26,412 nucleotides of DNA, taken from the IMG/VR virus record IMGVR_UViG_3300050821_007613, positions 1 through 26,412 of that record. One strand, given 5' to 3'. This document shows positions 14,490-21,727 of this stretch, piece by piece; position 1 is the first letter of the stretch; every line of letters starts with the position of its first letter. This DNA is from a virus. The position numbers and the translations under genes are program-made. The notes under the pieces were generated by a model. The model did no database searches and had not been told where the DNA came from. It was given only the letters and a program-made list of their open reading frames with translations.

Positions 14490-15251
14490 ATGCGCTCGCG
14501 TGTACGCAGCTATCTCGCACTGGCGTCCCTCGCCGCCGCAGCCCTGCTGGGCGTCGTCACCTCAGTCCCCGGCAGTGCGCAGCCTGGCTCAGATGCTATG
14601 GCTGCCTCCGTCAAGCAGGAAGCCACCAACTTCATCCAGCAAAGCGCTAGCTACTCAAAGCAGCGCCCCACCCGCGTCGTCTCCGTGTACGTCCCGGCGC
14701 AATACCGGGTCAAGGCCGGAGACACCCTCAGCAGCATCGCCAAGGTGTCGTGCGGACATGCAGGCCGCTGGCCCGACGTCTGGTGGGCGAACCGCAAGAC
14801 AGTCAAGAACCCCAACAACATCGCCATCGGCTGGAATCTGAACATCCCAGTTTGTGGCCACGTCAGTCCAAAGGTCCTGGGCCGCGCTCTGGCGGCCATC
14901 CCGGCTCCACCCGCTCCGCCCAAAGCGTCGAGCGTCCAGCTGGACCAGAGCAGCACTACCCCCGCAGCAGCGCCCCAGACCCCGGCCGCTGCCCCCTCTA
15001 CTCCCCTCAGCACCGCTGGGATGGGAAGCTTTGAAGCCTGCGTTATCCATGCCGAGTCGGGCGGCAACGACCAGATCTGGAACGCTTCCGGACACTGGGG
15101 TGCCTTCCAGTTCAGCGCATCAACCTGGGCTGCGCACGGCGGCAACCCGGCGGACTTCGGGTCTGCCGGCTTTGCCGAGCAACAGCAGGTGTTCTTCAAC
15201 ACGGTCGCTGCAGACGGTACCAGCGACTGGGCCCCCTACGACGGCTGCTGA
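14490..15251 (+). CDS. Secreted cell-wall hydrolase: LysM + Rpf-like transglycosylase
   Basis: A 253-aa exported enzyme that should cleave peptidoglycan glycan strands. Residues 1-30 form a Sec signal peptide. A LysM domain spans about 70-121 (QYRVKAGDTLSSIAK ... GWNLNIP). A Pro/Ala/Thr linker (about 138-175) leads to a C-terminal domain of the resuscitation-promoting-factor / lysozyme-like type with catalytic E189 in HAESGGN and GHWGAFQFSASTWAAHGG following. Cys 88/122 and 184/253 may form disulfides. Actinomycete hosts encode similar LysM-Rpf proteins, so host origin is plausible. It starts the plus-strand lysis pair. Sec export would let it reach the wall without a holin. Confidence 0.85.
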   Translation: MRSRVRSYLALASLAAAALLGVVTSVPGSAQPGSDAMAASVKQEATNFIQQSASYSKQRPTRVVSVYVPAQYRVKAGDTLSSIAKVSCGHAGRWPDVWWANRKTVKNPNNIAIGWNLNIPVCGHVSPKVLGRALAAIPAPPAPPKASSVQLDQSSTTPAAAPQTPAAAPSTPLSTAGMGSFEACVIHAESGGNDQIWNASGHWGAFQFSASTWAAHGGNPADFGSAGFAEQQQVFFNTVAADGTSDWAPYDGC

Positions 15252-15260
15252 GGCAACAAC

Positions 15261-15839
15261 ATGTTCCCTGACGAAATGCCACGCCAACATTCCAACACGG
15301 AACCGCTCACGGCCGGGATAGACATCCGGCTGCTCCCGCTCCCGGCTACGCACCGTACTACGCGGCGCATCCCCCGGCCTCGCCTATGGCTCATCGCGTG
15401 GCTAGTAGGGCTAGCCCTAGCGTTCGGAGCGGGACACGCGGCCGGAGCCGCTACGGCTGCCTCAGCCTCGACCAACCCGAAGCGGCTCGTCGCGTTCTAC
15501 GACGCACGCACCAGGGCCGGCGATCCCTATGTGTACGGGGATGCCGGCCCTAACGCCTTCGACTGTTCAGGACTCGTTCAGTGGGCCTACGCCCGTGCCG
15601 GTATCAGCCTCCCCCGGACTACCTACGGCATGCTGGCCGCCGTCGCCAACGGGCTTCTCCAGCCCACTACCCGGCCCGTAAAAGGGGACCTTGCTTTCTA
15701 CGGTAGCGGTCATGTAGAGCTGTTCGTCCGTAATGGGCACACCTTCGGAGCGCACCAGACCGGGCAGCCCGTCGGCTGGATCGCTTACGGGTGGGGCTGG
15801 GTCCCGACGATGTTCTTCCACGTCCGAGGCAGCGGGTAG
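15261..15839 (+). CDS. Membrane-anchored NlpC/P60 peptidase
   Basis: A 192-aa putative peptidoglycan endopeptidase. An N-terminal cytoplasmic segment rich in Arg/Pro precedes one hydrophobic segment (about 42-65: LWLIAWLVGLALAFGAG), acting as a signal anchor or signal peptide. The NlpC/P60 domain follows: catalytic C102 in FDCSGLVQWAYARAG, H151 in GDLAFYGSGHVELFV and a third polar residue, probably H165. ATG 15261 follows GAGG by about 8 nt. It is 9 nt after the LysM-Rpf gene, so the two form one operon with complementary bonds cut (glycan and peptide). Its 3' half is overlapped on the other strand by a minus-strand reading frame. Confidence 0.87.
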   Translation: MFPDEMPRQHSNTEPLTAGIDIRLLPLPATHRTTRRIPRPRLWLIAWLVGLALAFGAGHAAGAATAASASTNPKRLVAFYDARTRAGDPYVYGDAGPNAFDCSGLVQWAYARAGISLPRTTYGMLAAVANGLLQPTTRPVKGDLAFYGSGHVELFVRNGHTFGAHQTGQPVGWIAYGWGWVPTMFFHVRGSG

Positions 15840-15965
15840 CGTATACATCGGAGCGATCTCAGGCTGCCCCCAGCCGATGGACGTCTTGAGCTCTTCCTTG
15901 GCTCGGTCAACGTCCCATCCTGGGGGCAGCTGCAGCACCACCAGGAACGCTGCCACCTCGCTCAC
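15567..15965 (-). CDS. Hypothetical protein, antisense to the NlpC/P60 gene end
   Basis: Function not recognised. GTG 15965 overlaps the GH25 lysozyme stop as GTGA, the same coupling seen elsewhere in this operon. The first ~42 residues (SEVAAFLVVLQLPPGWDVDRAKEELKTSIGW) look protein-like, while the rest runs 273 nt antisense through the NlpC/P60 gene and has the Gly/Pro/Asp-rich look of a shadow frame. It could be a real convergent overlap, a gene extended by loss of its stop, or noise. The upstream ribosome site is weak. Confidence 0.42.
   Translation of the reverse strand: MSEVAAFLVVLQLPPGWDVDRAKEELKTSIGWGQPEIAPMYTLPAASDVEEHRRDPAPPVSDPADGLPGLVRSEGVPITDEQLYMTATVESKVPFYGPGSGLEKPVGDGGQHAVGSPGEADTGTGVGPLNES
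15863..15930. other. 11-bp perfect inverted repeat between converging genes
   Basis: GCTGCCCCCAG (15863-15873) and CTGGGGGCAGC (15920-15930) are perfect complements separated by 46 nt, in the only gap between the plus-strand lysis genes and the minus-strand tail/lysis operon. It could act in transcript ending from both sides, but there is no T-tract and the spacing is large. Confidence 0.5.
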
Positions 15966-16909
15966 CGAGTGACGACCGTCCGCCAGGTCGGCGTAGCGCC
16001 CGTCGCACCCGGCTTGGCCCAGATTCCCACGGTGTAGGTGTGGTGGAACTTGAGGTGCCCGAAGCGGTAGCCGGTAGCCGTAGGCGGCAGGAGCACCTTG
16101 TCCATGGCCGGCGCGTTGGGCGAGTCGCCGTCCGTCAGGTACACCTCGTACCCCTCGGGAGCATGGCCGCCCGTCCAGTTGAGCTGGATGCTGGTCCAGC
16201 GCGGCGTAGCTTTGACAGTGGTGGGCTGTACGGCTGTCTTCGGGTCCTGATACCCCAGAGCGGCCAGTTCGTCGATGTTGCCATGGAACAGGGAGCAGTC
16301 AGCCGTCCCGACGCCTGGCACGGTGAAGCTGTCCGTGAACTGCCAGAGCCGGTGCGACACACCCGGCTCATTGACCGTGTAGTCGGCGACCCAGTCGACC
16401 GGGGAGATGCCATGCTCGGCCGCGAAGTTCAGGCCAGAGTAGTTCCACGGGTCCTGCCCCAGCAGCTTGGAGATCTCGGAAGCCCAAGAAAGCCAGCGGC
16501 CCTTCTGGTCACCGGAACCTTCCTCCAGGTCGCCGATGATCCGCTCACCGGGCCGGAGATCGCCGATGATCGAGGCCATGACGTCAGCCTGCTGCCCCAC
16601 GTCCTGGCTTGCCACGATGTACTGATAGATCCCCAGGAACTTGACGCCGCCCTTGTGGAGATCCTCGCGACGTGCCCCGCCGTACCAGGCTTTGTCGTCA
16701 TGCGCATCGCCGTACGCGGCCCGGATCACGATGGCTTTGGACCAGTTCAGGTAGACCGCGTCCGCGATGTCCGGCTGGAATTCGGACACGTCCGCCAACA
16801 GCACCACCTCGGGGGTTGTGATGTGCGGGGTGACGATCTGACCCGGCTGATACCCCGGGTTGGCAGTGCCAGCCCGCCAGGGCTTCCGGGTTTCTACTGG
16901 TGTTGACAT
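15962..16909 (-). CDS. GH25 lysozyme (muramidase) with C-terminal FnIII domain
   Basis: A 315-aa probable endolysin or tail-linked muramidase. The GH25 fold shows LADVSEFQ with D40, IIGDLEEG with catalytic pair D127/E129, and the closing strand LWQFTDSFTVPGVGTADCSLF. Residues about 225-315 form a fibronectin type III-like domain (SIQLNWT ... GYEVYLTDG ... YTVGIWAKPG), probably for wall or carbohydrate binding. There is no signal peptide, so release would need a holin; two single-TM proteins encoded just upstream are candidates. ATG 16909 is preceded by GGGAAGGAGCG. It is the only gene of this operon with a clear upstream gap (36 nt). Confidence 0.88.
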   Translation of the reverse strand: MSTPVETRKPWRAGTANPGYQPGQIVTPHITTPEVVLLADVSEFQPDIADAVYLNWSKAIVIRAAYGDAHDDKAWYGGARREDLHKGGVKFLGIYQYIVASQDVGQQADVMASIIGDLRPGERIIGDLEEGSGDQKGRWLSWASEISKLLGQDPWNYSGLNFAAEHGISPVDWVADYTVNEPGVSHRLWQFTDSFTVPGVGTADCSLFHGNIDELAALGYQDPKTAVQPTTVKATPRWTSIQLNWTGGHAPEGYEVYLTDGDSPNAPAMDKVLLPPTATGYRFGHLKFHHTYTVGIWAKPGATGATPTWRTVVTR

Positions 16910-16945
16910 AACGCTCCTTCCCAGCGTTTGTTGTGTATCGGTATC

Positions 16946-17287
16946 TTACCCGGTTCCGGGGAACCGAGGGCGACGTTCATAGAGGACGTCTAGGATGCGA
17001 TCGTGGTCCTCTAGTTCACGCTGGTGTGCGGCAAGCTGATCGTCATGGTTGCGGAGCTTGTCTTCGACCAAGCGTAGAGAAGCGGTGAACTCTCTTATGG
17101 CTTCCGTGTTCCTATTGGTGGCGTTAGTATTCTCTGTACGCTCCTTGATCTCATCATCGCGCGCCTGCCGCACGCGGATCCACAAAGTGAATGCCCCGAA
17201 GATGACAGCGGCGGCGCTACCGAGCGCTCCGAGCACCAGCACAAGTACTGGTGTGCCGCCACTGACGTCTGCTGCCTCGATTAGCAA
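16946..17287 (-). CDS. Holin-like protein: one TM plus coiled coil
   Basis: A 113-aa membrane protein. Residues about 13-37 are a hydrophobic segment (PVLVLVLGALGSAAAVIFGAFTLWI) followed by a long charged helix (about 38-105) with heptad-like spacing, a layout seen in several phage holin-type proteins. TTG 17287 is chosen because AGGAAA lies 6 nt upstream; it overlaps the previous stop by 7 nt. Its place just before the GH25 lysozyme supports a lysis role, but holin activity is inferred. Confidence 0.68.
   Translation of the reverse strand: MLIEAADVSGGTPVLVLVLGALGSAAAVIFGAFTLWIRVRQARDDEIKERTENTNATNRNTEAIREFTASLRLVEDKLRNHDDQLAAHQRELEDHDRILDVLYERRPRFPGTG
16951..16966 (-). other. Small hairpin at the holin-like gene end
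   Basis: On the minus strand CGGTTC-CCCG-GAACCG makes a 6-bp stem over the last codons of the holin-like gene, followed by GGTAAGATACC, itself GGTA/TACC. This lies in the short gap before the GH25 ribosome site. Without a T-tract it is not a clear terminator; it could control lysozyme expression. Confidence 0.35.
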
Positions 17288-17580
17288 TGGAGTTTCCTGT
17301 GGATAGTGAGGAACGTCTGGTAGTACTGGTAGTCACGTACCCGGCTAGGGTTGGCAGACGGATCGCTCGGCTTAGGCACTGGCTCCGCTGTAAGTAGGTC
17401 CATAGCCTGGCACCAAGTGAAATGCTCGTAAGCTATGATTTCCTGTCTGGTCTGGTTGATCTGCGTAGTGCTAGCATTGTGCCCGGCTACGGCGGTGATG
17501 ACCGGGTATGCCAGCAGCCCTATGACGCCTATGGCAAGGGGTAGCCAGGTCCGCCAGTTAGTTGCTGGTCTGCGTATCAC
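17281..17580 (-). CDS. Single-TM membrane protein, lysis-associated candidate
   Basis: A 99-aa protein with a hydrophobic segment near the N-terminus (about 12-33: WLPLAIGVIGLLAYPVITAVAG) after a positive stretch (MIRRPATNWR), then a soluble part with a Cys in the middle and one at the very end. GTG 17580 overlaps the preceding stop as GTGA. Together with the next gene it makes a pair of small membrane proteins before the lysozyme, which recalls holin/antiholin or spanin-like pairs, but the family is not recognised. Confidence 0.6.
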   Translation of the reverse strand: MIRRPATNWRTWLPLAIGVIGLLAYPVITAVAGHNASTTQINQTRQEIIAYEHFTWCQAMDLLTAEPVPKPSDPSANPSRVRDYQYYQTFLTIHRKLHC

Positions 17581-17900
17581 TGTCCCACGACCACCTGACT
17601 GAGCTCCTGGTCGAAGTTGAACTGCGAGGCCTGATCAGCCGTTCCGAAGTAGACCCCCGCCACGGTGTTGAGGTACGCCAGCATGTTCAGGTAGTACTGA
17701 GCGTCACTCACCCCGCCCGGGTTGGCCGGGTTAGCCGTACCGCTAAACCCTAGCGCCTCAAGGGTAGCGAGGCCGGCAGCCTGCCCGTTGATCTGGGTGT
17801 TGAGGTTGGCGATATCCCGGCAAGCCTCACGTAGCTGTACCACGAGGGAAGAAAGTTGTGAGTTGAGGTTGCCCGAGTTGGTCTGCTGCCCTACCGACAT
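17577..17900 (-). CDS. Small tail-module protein (107 aa)
   Basis: A helical protein with an N-terminal Gln/Asn/Ser-rich part (SQLSSLVVQLREACRDIANLNTQIN) and a core AQYYLNMLAYLNTVAGVYFGTADQ. I recall similar small proteins in the tail region of Streptomyces phages, but the function is not known to me; it may be a small structural or fibre-associated protein. Two adjacent ATG codons (17903, 17900) follow AGGGAGAG; the second has better spacing. Confidence 0.68.
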   Translation of the reverse strand: MSVGQQTNSGNLNSQLSSLVVQLREACRDIANLNTQINGQAAGLATLEALGFSGTANPANPGGVSDAQYYLNMLAYLNTVAGVYFGTADQASQFNFDQELSQVVVGQ

Positions 17901-17909
17901 CATCTCTCC

Positions 17910-18656
17910 CTAGAATATCTTTCTGTACGACGCCCAGCGACTCGTGATCGAGGGCGCTCCCGTTGTCCCGCCCCAGGCTGCTAGCAGACCGAACTGGTTG
18001 TTCTGTAGCGTGCTTAGGCTGATAGTCCCGGTAGACTCGCTGGCGGTTAGCGCACCATCGTTCTGGCTACCGCTGCCGCCGATAACATTAGAAGTGGTAG
18101 TGATCGCCCCGAACAGCATCGAGTTCCAGACGCCGCTGGCGCCGGTAACGCTGACCATGACCCGGCACTTGACATAGAACCGCCAAGCCTGCGAGGCAAC
18201 GACTCCCCAGAATGAGGTGCCCAGGGTCACATTGCTAGCAGCCGAGCCGCCCAGGTTGACCGCTAGCTCGAGGGTCTCGGCCGTAGTGCCCGTGGTGATG
18301 TTGCCCCAAACATCAAGCTCATACATTGAGTTGACACAGGGGTCGCCGTTTAGTATCGTCTGGCTAGCCAGGTTGGAAAGGGACGTACCCGTGACCTGGT
18401 TGCCGGGCTGCCACACAGTGTTGGTAGCCGGTATCACCCCGTTGTAGCCGGTCGGGTTCATGTACGCCGGAAGCTGCTGCGCCGCATTGGCGTAGTGCTG
18501 GACGCGGTCGGTCAAGGCATTGGGAGGCTGCGGACTAGTCAGAAGGAGGTACATGACCTCCTCAAGATTGCTGATAGCTCCCTGCACGCCCGCCATATCC
18601 TCTTCGGCCTGCGAGAGATCATATGGTGCGGTAGCGGTACTGTCCTGAGTGGCCAT
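17910..18656 (-). CDS. Minor tail / fibre-type protein (248 aa)
   Basis: A probable virion protein: helical N-terminus (SQAEEDMAGVQGAISNLEEVMYLLL) followed by a beta-rich, Ser/Thr/Gly-rich C-terminal domain (GNITTGTTAETLELAVNLGG, WRFYVKCRVMVSVTG, STGTISLSTLQNNQFGLLAAW) like phage fibre or baseplate beta-sandwiches. ATG 18656 is preferred over the upstream GTGs because AGGAGG lies 5 nt before it and the junction with the previous gene is TGATG. Receptor-binding or structural role is inferred. Confidence 0.7.
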   Translation of the reverse strand: MATQDSTATAPYDLSQAEEDMAGVQGAISNLEEVMYLLLTSPQPPNALTDRVQHYANAAQQLPAYMNPTGYNGVIPATNTVWQPGNQVTGTSLSNLASQTILNGDPCVNSMYELDVWGNITTGTTAETLELAVNLGGSAASNVTLGTSFWGVVASQAWRFYVKCRVMVSVTGASGVWNSMLFGAITTTSNVIGGSGSQNDGALTASESTGTISLSTLQNNQFGLLAAWGGTTGAPSITSRWASYRKIF

Positions 18657-21600
18657 CACCACCTCCTGATGGTTGAGGTGATCTCAAAGGGAGACTCCGG
18701 CGTACAATTCCAGGTAATGGTCCACTTGTACGTGTTCAGCAACTCTGAGTACCCGGTAATCAGTTGCTTGGCAGTGCTGCTCGGATACCAGAATGGAAGG
18801 TTGGTAAGCTGAATGTAGTCCCCTGGCCCAGCGCTCGGCACCGCGTTGAACAGAGACGCCACTTCAGTCCGCGTCATATCCACCACTACCGTCGGGTACC
18901 GCTCATTGCCGGCCGTACCGATCGTCAGGATGTGGTTGGCTAGCGCTAGCAGCTGCGCATCAATCTCGGCTACCGTCTTGAGCGTCCGCTTGAACTTTCC
19001 GATACCATTGGGAGGCTGCGAAACCGAGTTGGTACCAGAGTTCAGGGATACCGTGACCTTGCTGCCCTTGTGCTTCTTGACCGTGATCTCGTTGGTGGTC
19101 TGCAGATTGTCGATAACCGGCTGTGGCGTATCCCCCAGCTGTGCTGCGGTGTAGCTGAGCGTGACGGCTACCGCCTGGCTGAGCATACTGATGCGAGTCC
19201 GGAAGCCTAGGCCCCAAAGCTTCTTGGACTCCTTGCGCATGCCCTGTTCTAGATCGTGGAGCTCTTCTGTTAGGTCGTGCAGGCGCTTCCGGGTCTGGCT
19301 AGTCATACGCGGCCCGATACGCACGTTGTCAACATAGAATGTGGTACCGTTGGTCAGCGTTCCAGAGCTAGTGATGCTCACAGAAAGGAAAGCCGCGTTG
19401 GTAGGTGCTCCACCGCTGCCCGTAGTCACCTTGACCGTCTGGATCTCGCCAGCCGTTGTCGGGGTATCGAGCGCAGTACTGACCGAACTCAGGAAAGTAC
19501 CGCTGCTATTGTAGAAGTTTATGTTGCAGCTAAGGCCGGACACGGCCGTCGGTGTGTATACATCAAAGGCTACCGAGCAGACATCACCCGCGTTAACCGG
19601 CTGACCACTGGTACCCGTAGGACTACTAGCCGTTACAGCGCCCGCCCCGTTGGCGACGATGGATAGCGAGTGTGTCCCATCGGCCGGCCAGTTCCACCAG
19701 TTCGTCTGCCCCGAGCCTAGGTCTCCCGTGTTGTTGTTGGTCGGAGCCATACCGACGATGAATCCGGGGAACAGGGTCGGACTGGTCACCGAGGATAGCG
19801 CAGCATTGGTTCCCACCCAGCTTTGCGTCCCCGCCTCGAAGCCCCAATGATCCGCACCCTCGTTCTGGATAACCTCAACGCCGCTGTAGCCTTCCTCAGA
19901 CATCAGGCGTATGAAGCGATCAACCGTCATCTCACTGGTATGTCCGTCGAGCGCGGCCGCAACGTGCGTCAGATCGATGAAGGCATACTGGACGCTGAAG
20001 TGTCCCATAGCCGTCTTGGTTATGTCGCCATTAGGCGCCACGATCAATTCGGAACAGTTACCCACGGATGCGGTAGTCTGGGTTCCGGTAACTGTGCCGA
20101 TCTTCTTCTGGCCTATGCCCGGCTTGACGGCGGTCAGGGTGTAGTTGACGCTTGTGCCCGAGTTGGTAGCCTCGACGCTCACCATGGCCGTCTGGTTGTC
20201 GCCGATGGTAAGCTGCCCGCTAGTGAACAGAAGCGTGTTGCCGCTGTTGTACCCAAGGACCTGTATCTTGCCGCCAGTCACGTACTGCACGTCCCAGCGA
20301 GCTATCGTGCCGCCAGTCAGCCAGCGGGTCAGGACCTTGCCGTTGTTCCCGCCATGCTTCGGTACGTACAGGATAAACCGGAACACATTCCAGGGTGGCG
20401 ATGATGACGGAGTATAGGTCAGCTGAACAGTACCGGAACCGCCCGGTGCGCCAGCACGCAGATATCCGGTGTTCGGGTTGGTGCAACCTCCTGCGCCGCC
20501 ACCGCCCGGAACGCCACCTGCCGTGCCGTTGCCCTGTGGTCCGGCTGCACCATTCCCGCCAGCAGCCCCGCCAGTAGGAGCGCTGCCGCCAGATCCCGGG
20601 GAGTTGTGGGATGCAGTACCGCCAGCGTTACCATTAGCCGCTGTGCCAGCTGAGCTACCGCCCCCAGCGCCCGCCTCCGGAGTGCCAGAAAGAACCGCAC
20701 CGCCAGAACCTCCGGTAAAGCTGCTTCCCACGCCACCCGTAGGGCCTGTGCCCGGTATCCCGCCCTGTCCACCGCCAGGAGCGGTACCTCCGGTATGCGT
20801 ACTGGAGTTGTCGGTGAAGGATGATACGCCGCCTGCCTGCCCGTTGTTGAATGCACCAGATGATCCAAGGCCCCCATTGCCACCTTGGCCGACTACGACC
20901 GTATACTGCTGACCAATAGTAGTGGCGAACGTTCCGGTGGTATAGCCTGACCCTGCGCCACCGCATCCTGGACCGTTGCCGCCCCCGCCCCCGCCATTCC
21001 AGATCTTGTATGTGCCCGTGGTTGTGGATGCTATCCACTGGTAGGTCCCTGGCGTATTGAATACATCGTTCCCTGAACTCCCGAAGGAGCCGGTGACCCC
21101 GGTCCAGGTAGAACCGTTCAGCACGCCTATAGGAGCCGAGCCGTTAAAGCTGCTGACCGTCTTCCACTTAGGCGTACCGCTGACCGACATGGTCAGGCCG
21201 CCGCTGAGCCCGGTACCGATACTAGTCGAGAGGTTGTCCTCCTCGGCTGGCCAGTAGGCGATAGGTGCATAGGTTCCGGTTAGGGTCTGGTAGTACCGAG
21301 TCAGCGCTGAGCCCTCACCGCCACCTTGCCGGATATAGCGGAACGGACCAGTAGCCGTTATGGGGACGAATATGTCAGTGTTGCTGATGTCGGAGTTAGG
21401 CGGCCAGTCTGTTACTGAGCCCCAGAATCTGTAACCATTGTACGTTGTGTTATTGATGCTCTGGCTGTTAACGCTTACCCGTATCTGTGTGCTGCGCTGC
21501 AAGTACGGATAGTAGGCTCCCCCGGTGTAGTTGGGAGAGAACCGGCCATCTGAGTTGTTAAGCGTCAAGGTAAGCTGAGCCGAACTAGGCTTGGTCACCC

Positions 21601-21727
21601 CATCGGGAGCCCCGCCAGTAATGCTGATATCATCTCGGTTGTAAACAAAGTCGCTGATGTCATTCCAGGCGCCATTGACATATATCTCAACGATGATGCC
21701 CAGGGGTACCAGCGGGAATCCGGTCAC
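18656..21727 (-). CDS. Large minor tail protein with glycine-rich insertion (1023 aa)
   Basis: A tail-tip/baseplate protein. The N-terminus (LGIIVEIYVNGAWNDISDFV ... SSAQLTLTLNNSDGRFSP) resembles the start of actinophage minor tail proteins. A concanavalin/LamG-like region begins YAPIAYWPAEED (about 154) and GSAPIGVLNGSTWTGV (197-211), is interrupted by a Gly-rich module (220-444), then resumes NVFRFILYVP. A carbohydrate-binding-like segment (about 625-800, GFEAGTQSWVG) and a charged C-terminal region follow. GTG 21727 overlaps the tape-measure stop as GTGA. The virion role is well supported by position; receptor binding is inferred. Confidence 0.85.
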   Translation of the reverse strand: MTGFPLVPLGIIVEIYVNGAWNDISDFVYNRDDISITGGAPDGVTKPSSAQLTLTLNNSDGRFSPNYTGGAYYPYLQRSTQIRVSVNSQSINNTTYNGYRFWGSVTDWPPNSDISNTDIFVPITATGPFRYIRQGGGEGSALTRYYQTLTGTYAPIAYWPAEEDNLSTSIGTGLSGGLTMSVSGTPKWKTVSSFNGSAPIGVLNGSTWTGVTGSFGSSGNDVFNTPGTYQWIASTTTGTYKIWNGGGGGGNGPGCGGAGSGYTTGTFATTIGQQYTVVVGQGGNGGLGSSGAFNNGQAGGVSSFTDNSSTHTGGTAPGGGQGGIPGTGPTGGVGSSFTGGSGGAVLSGTPEAGAGGGSSAGTAANGNAGGTASHNSPGSGGSAPTGGAAGGNGAAGPQGNGTAGGVPGGGGAGGCTNPNTGYLRAGAPGGSGTVQLTYTPSSSPPWNVFRFILYVPKHGGNNGKVLTRWLTGGTIARWDVQYVTGGKIQVLGYNSGNTLLFTSGQLTIGDNQTAMVSVEATNSGTSVNYTLTAVKPGIGQKKIGTVTGTQTTASVGNCSELIVAPNGDITKTAMGHFSVQYAFIDLTHVAAALDGHTSEMTVDRFIRLMSEEGYSGVEVIQNEGADHWGFEAGTQSWVGTNAALSSVTSPTLFPGFIVGMAPTNNNTGDLGSGQTNWWNWPADGTHSLSIVANGAGAVTASSPTGTSGQPVNAGDVCSVAFDVYTPTAVSGLSCNINFYNSSGTFLSSVSTALDTPTTAGEIQTVKVTTGSGGAPTNAAFLSVSITSSGTLTNGTTFYVDNVRIGPRMTSQTRKRLHDLTEELHDLEQGMRKESKKLWGLGFRTRISMLSQAVAVTLSYTAAQLGDTPQPVIDNLQTTNEITVKKHKGSKVTVSLNSGTNSVSQPPNGIGKFKRTLKTVAEIDAQLLALANHILTIGTAGNERYPTVVVDMTRTEVASLFNAVPSAGPGDYIQLTNLPFWYPSSTAKQLITGYSELLNTYKWTITWNCTPESPFEITSTIRRW
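20396..21070 (-). other. Glycine-rich domain inserted in the minor tail protein
   Basis: Residues 220-444 start NTPGTYQWIAS...YKIWNGGGGGG, contain YTTGTFATTIGQQYTVVVGQGGNGG and many GG/GGG clusters, and end GTVQLTYTP. This order (PGTY strand, GGGGGG, QYTVVVG, Gly clusters, closing strand) is that of Gly-rich tail domains found in many phage fibres. It is set within a lectin-like region whose halves flank it. Confidence 0.75.

Noticed and set aside
16040-16906. 288-codon plus-strand frame opposite the GH25 lysozyme
   Set aside because: The minus-strand frame has clear GH25 and FnIII motifs, while this one has none and lies fully inside it.
20469-20912. Pro-rich plus-strand frame
   Set aside because: It is the complement of the glycine-rich module: GG codons read as PP.
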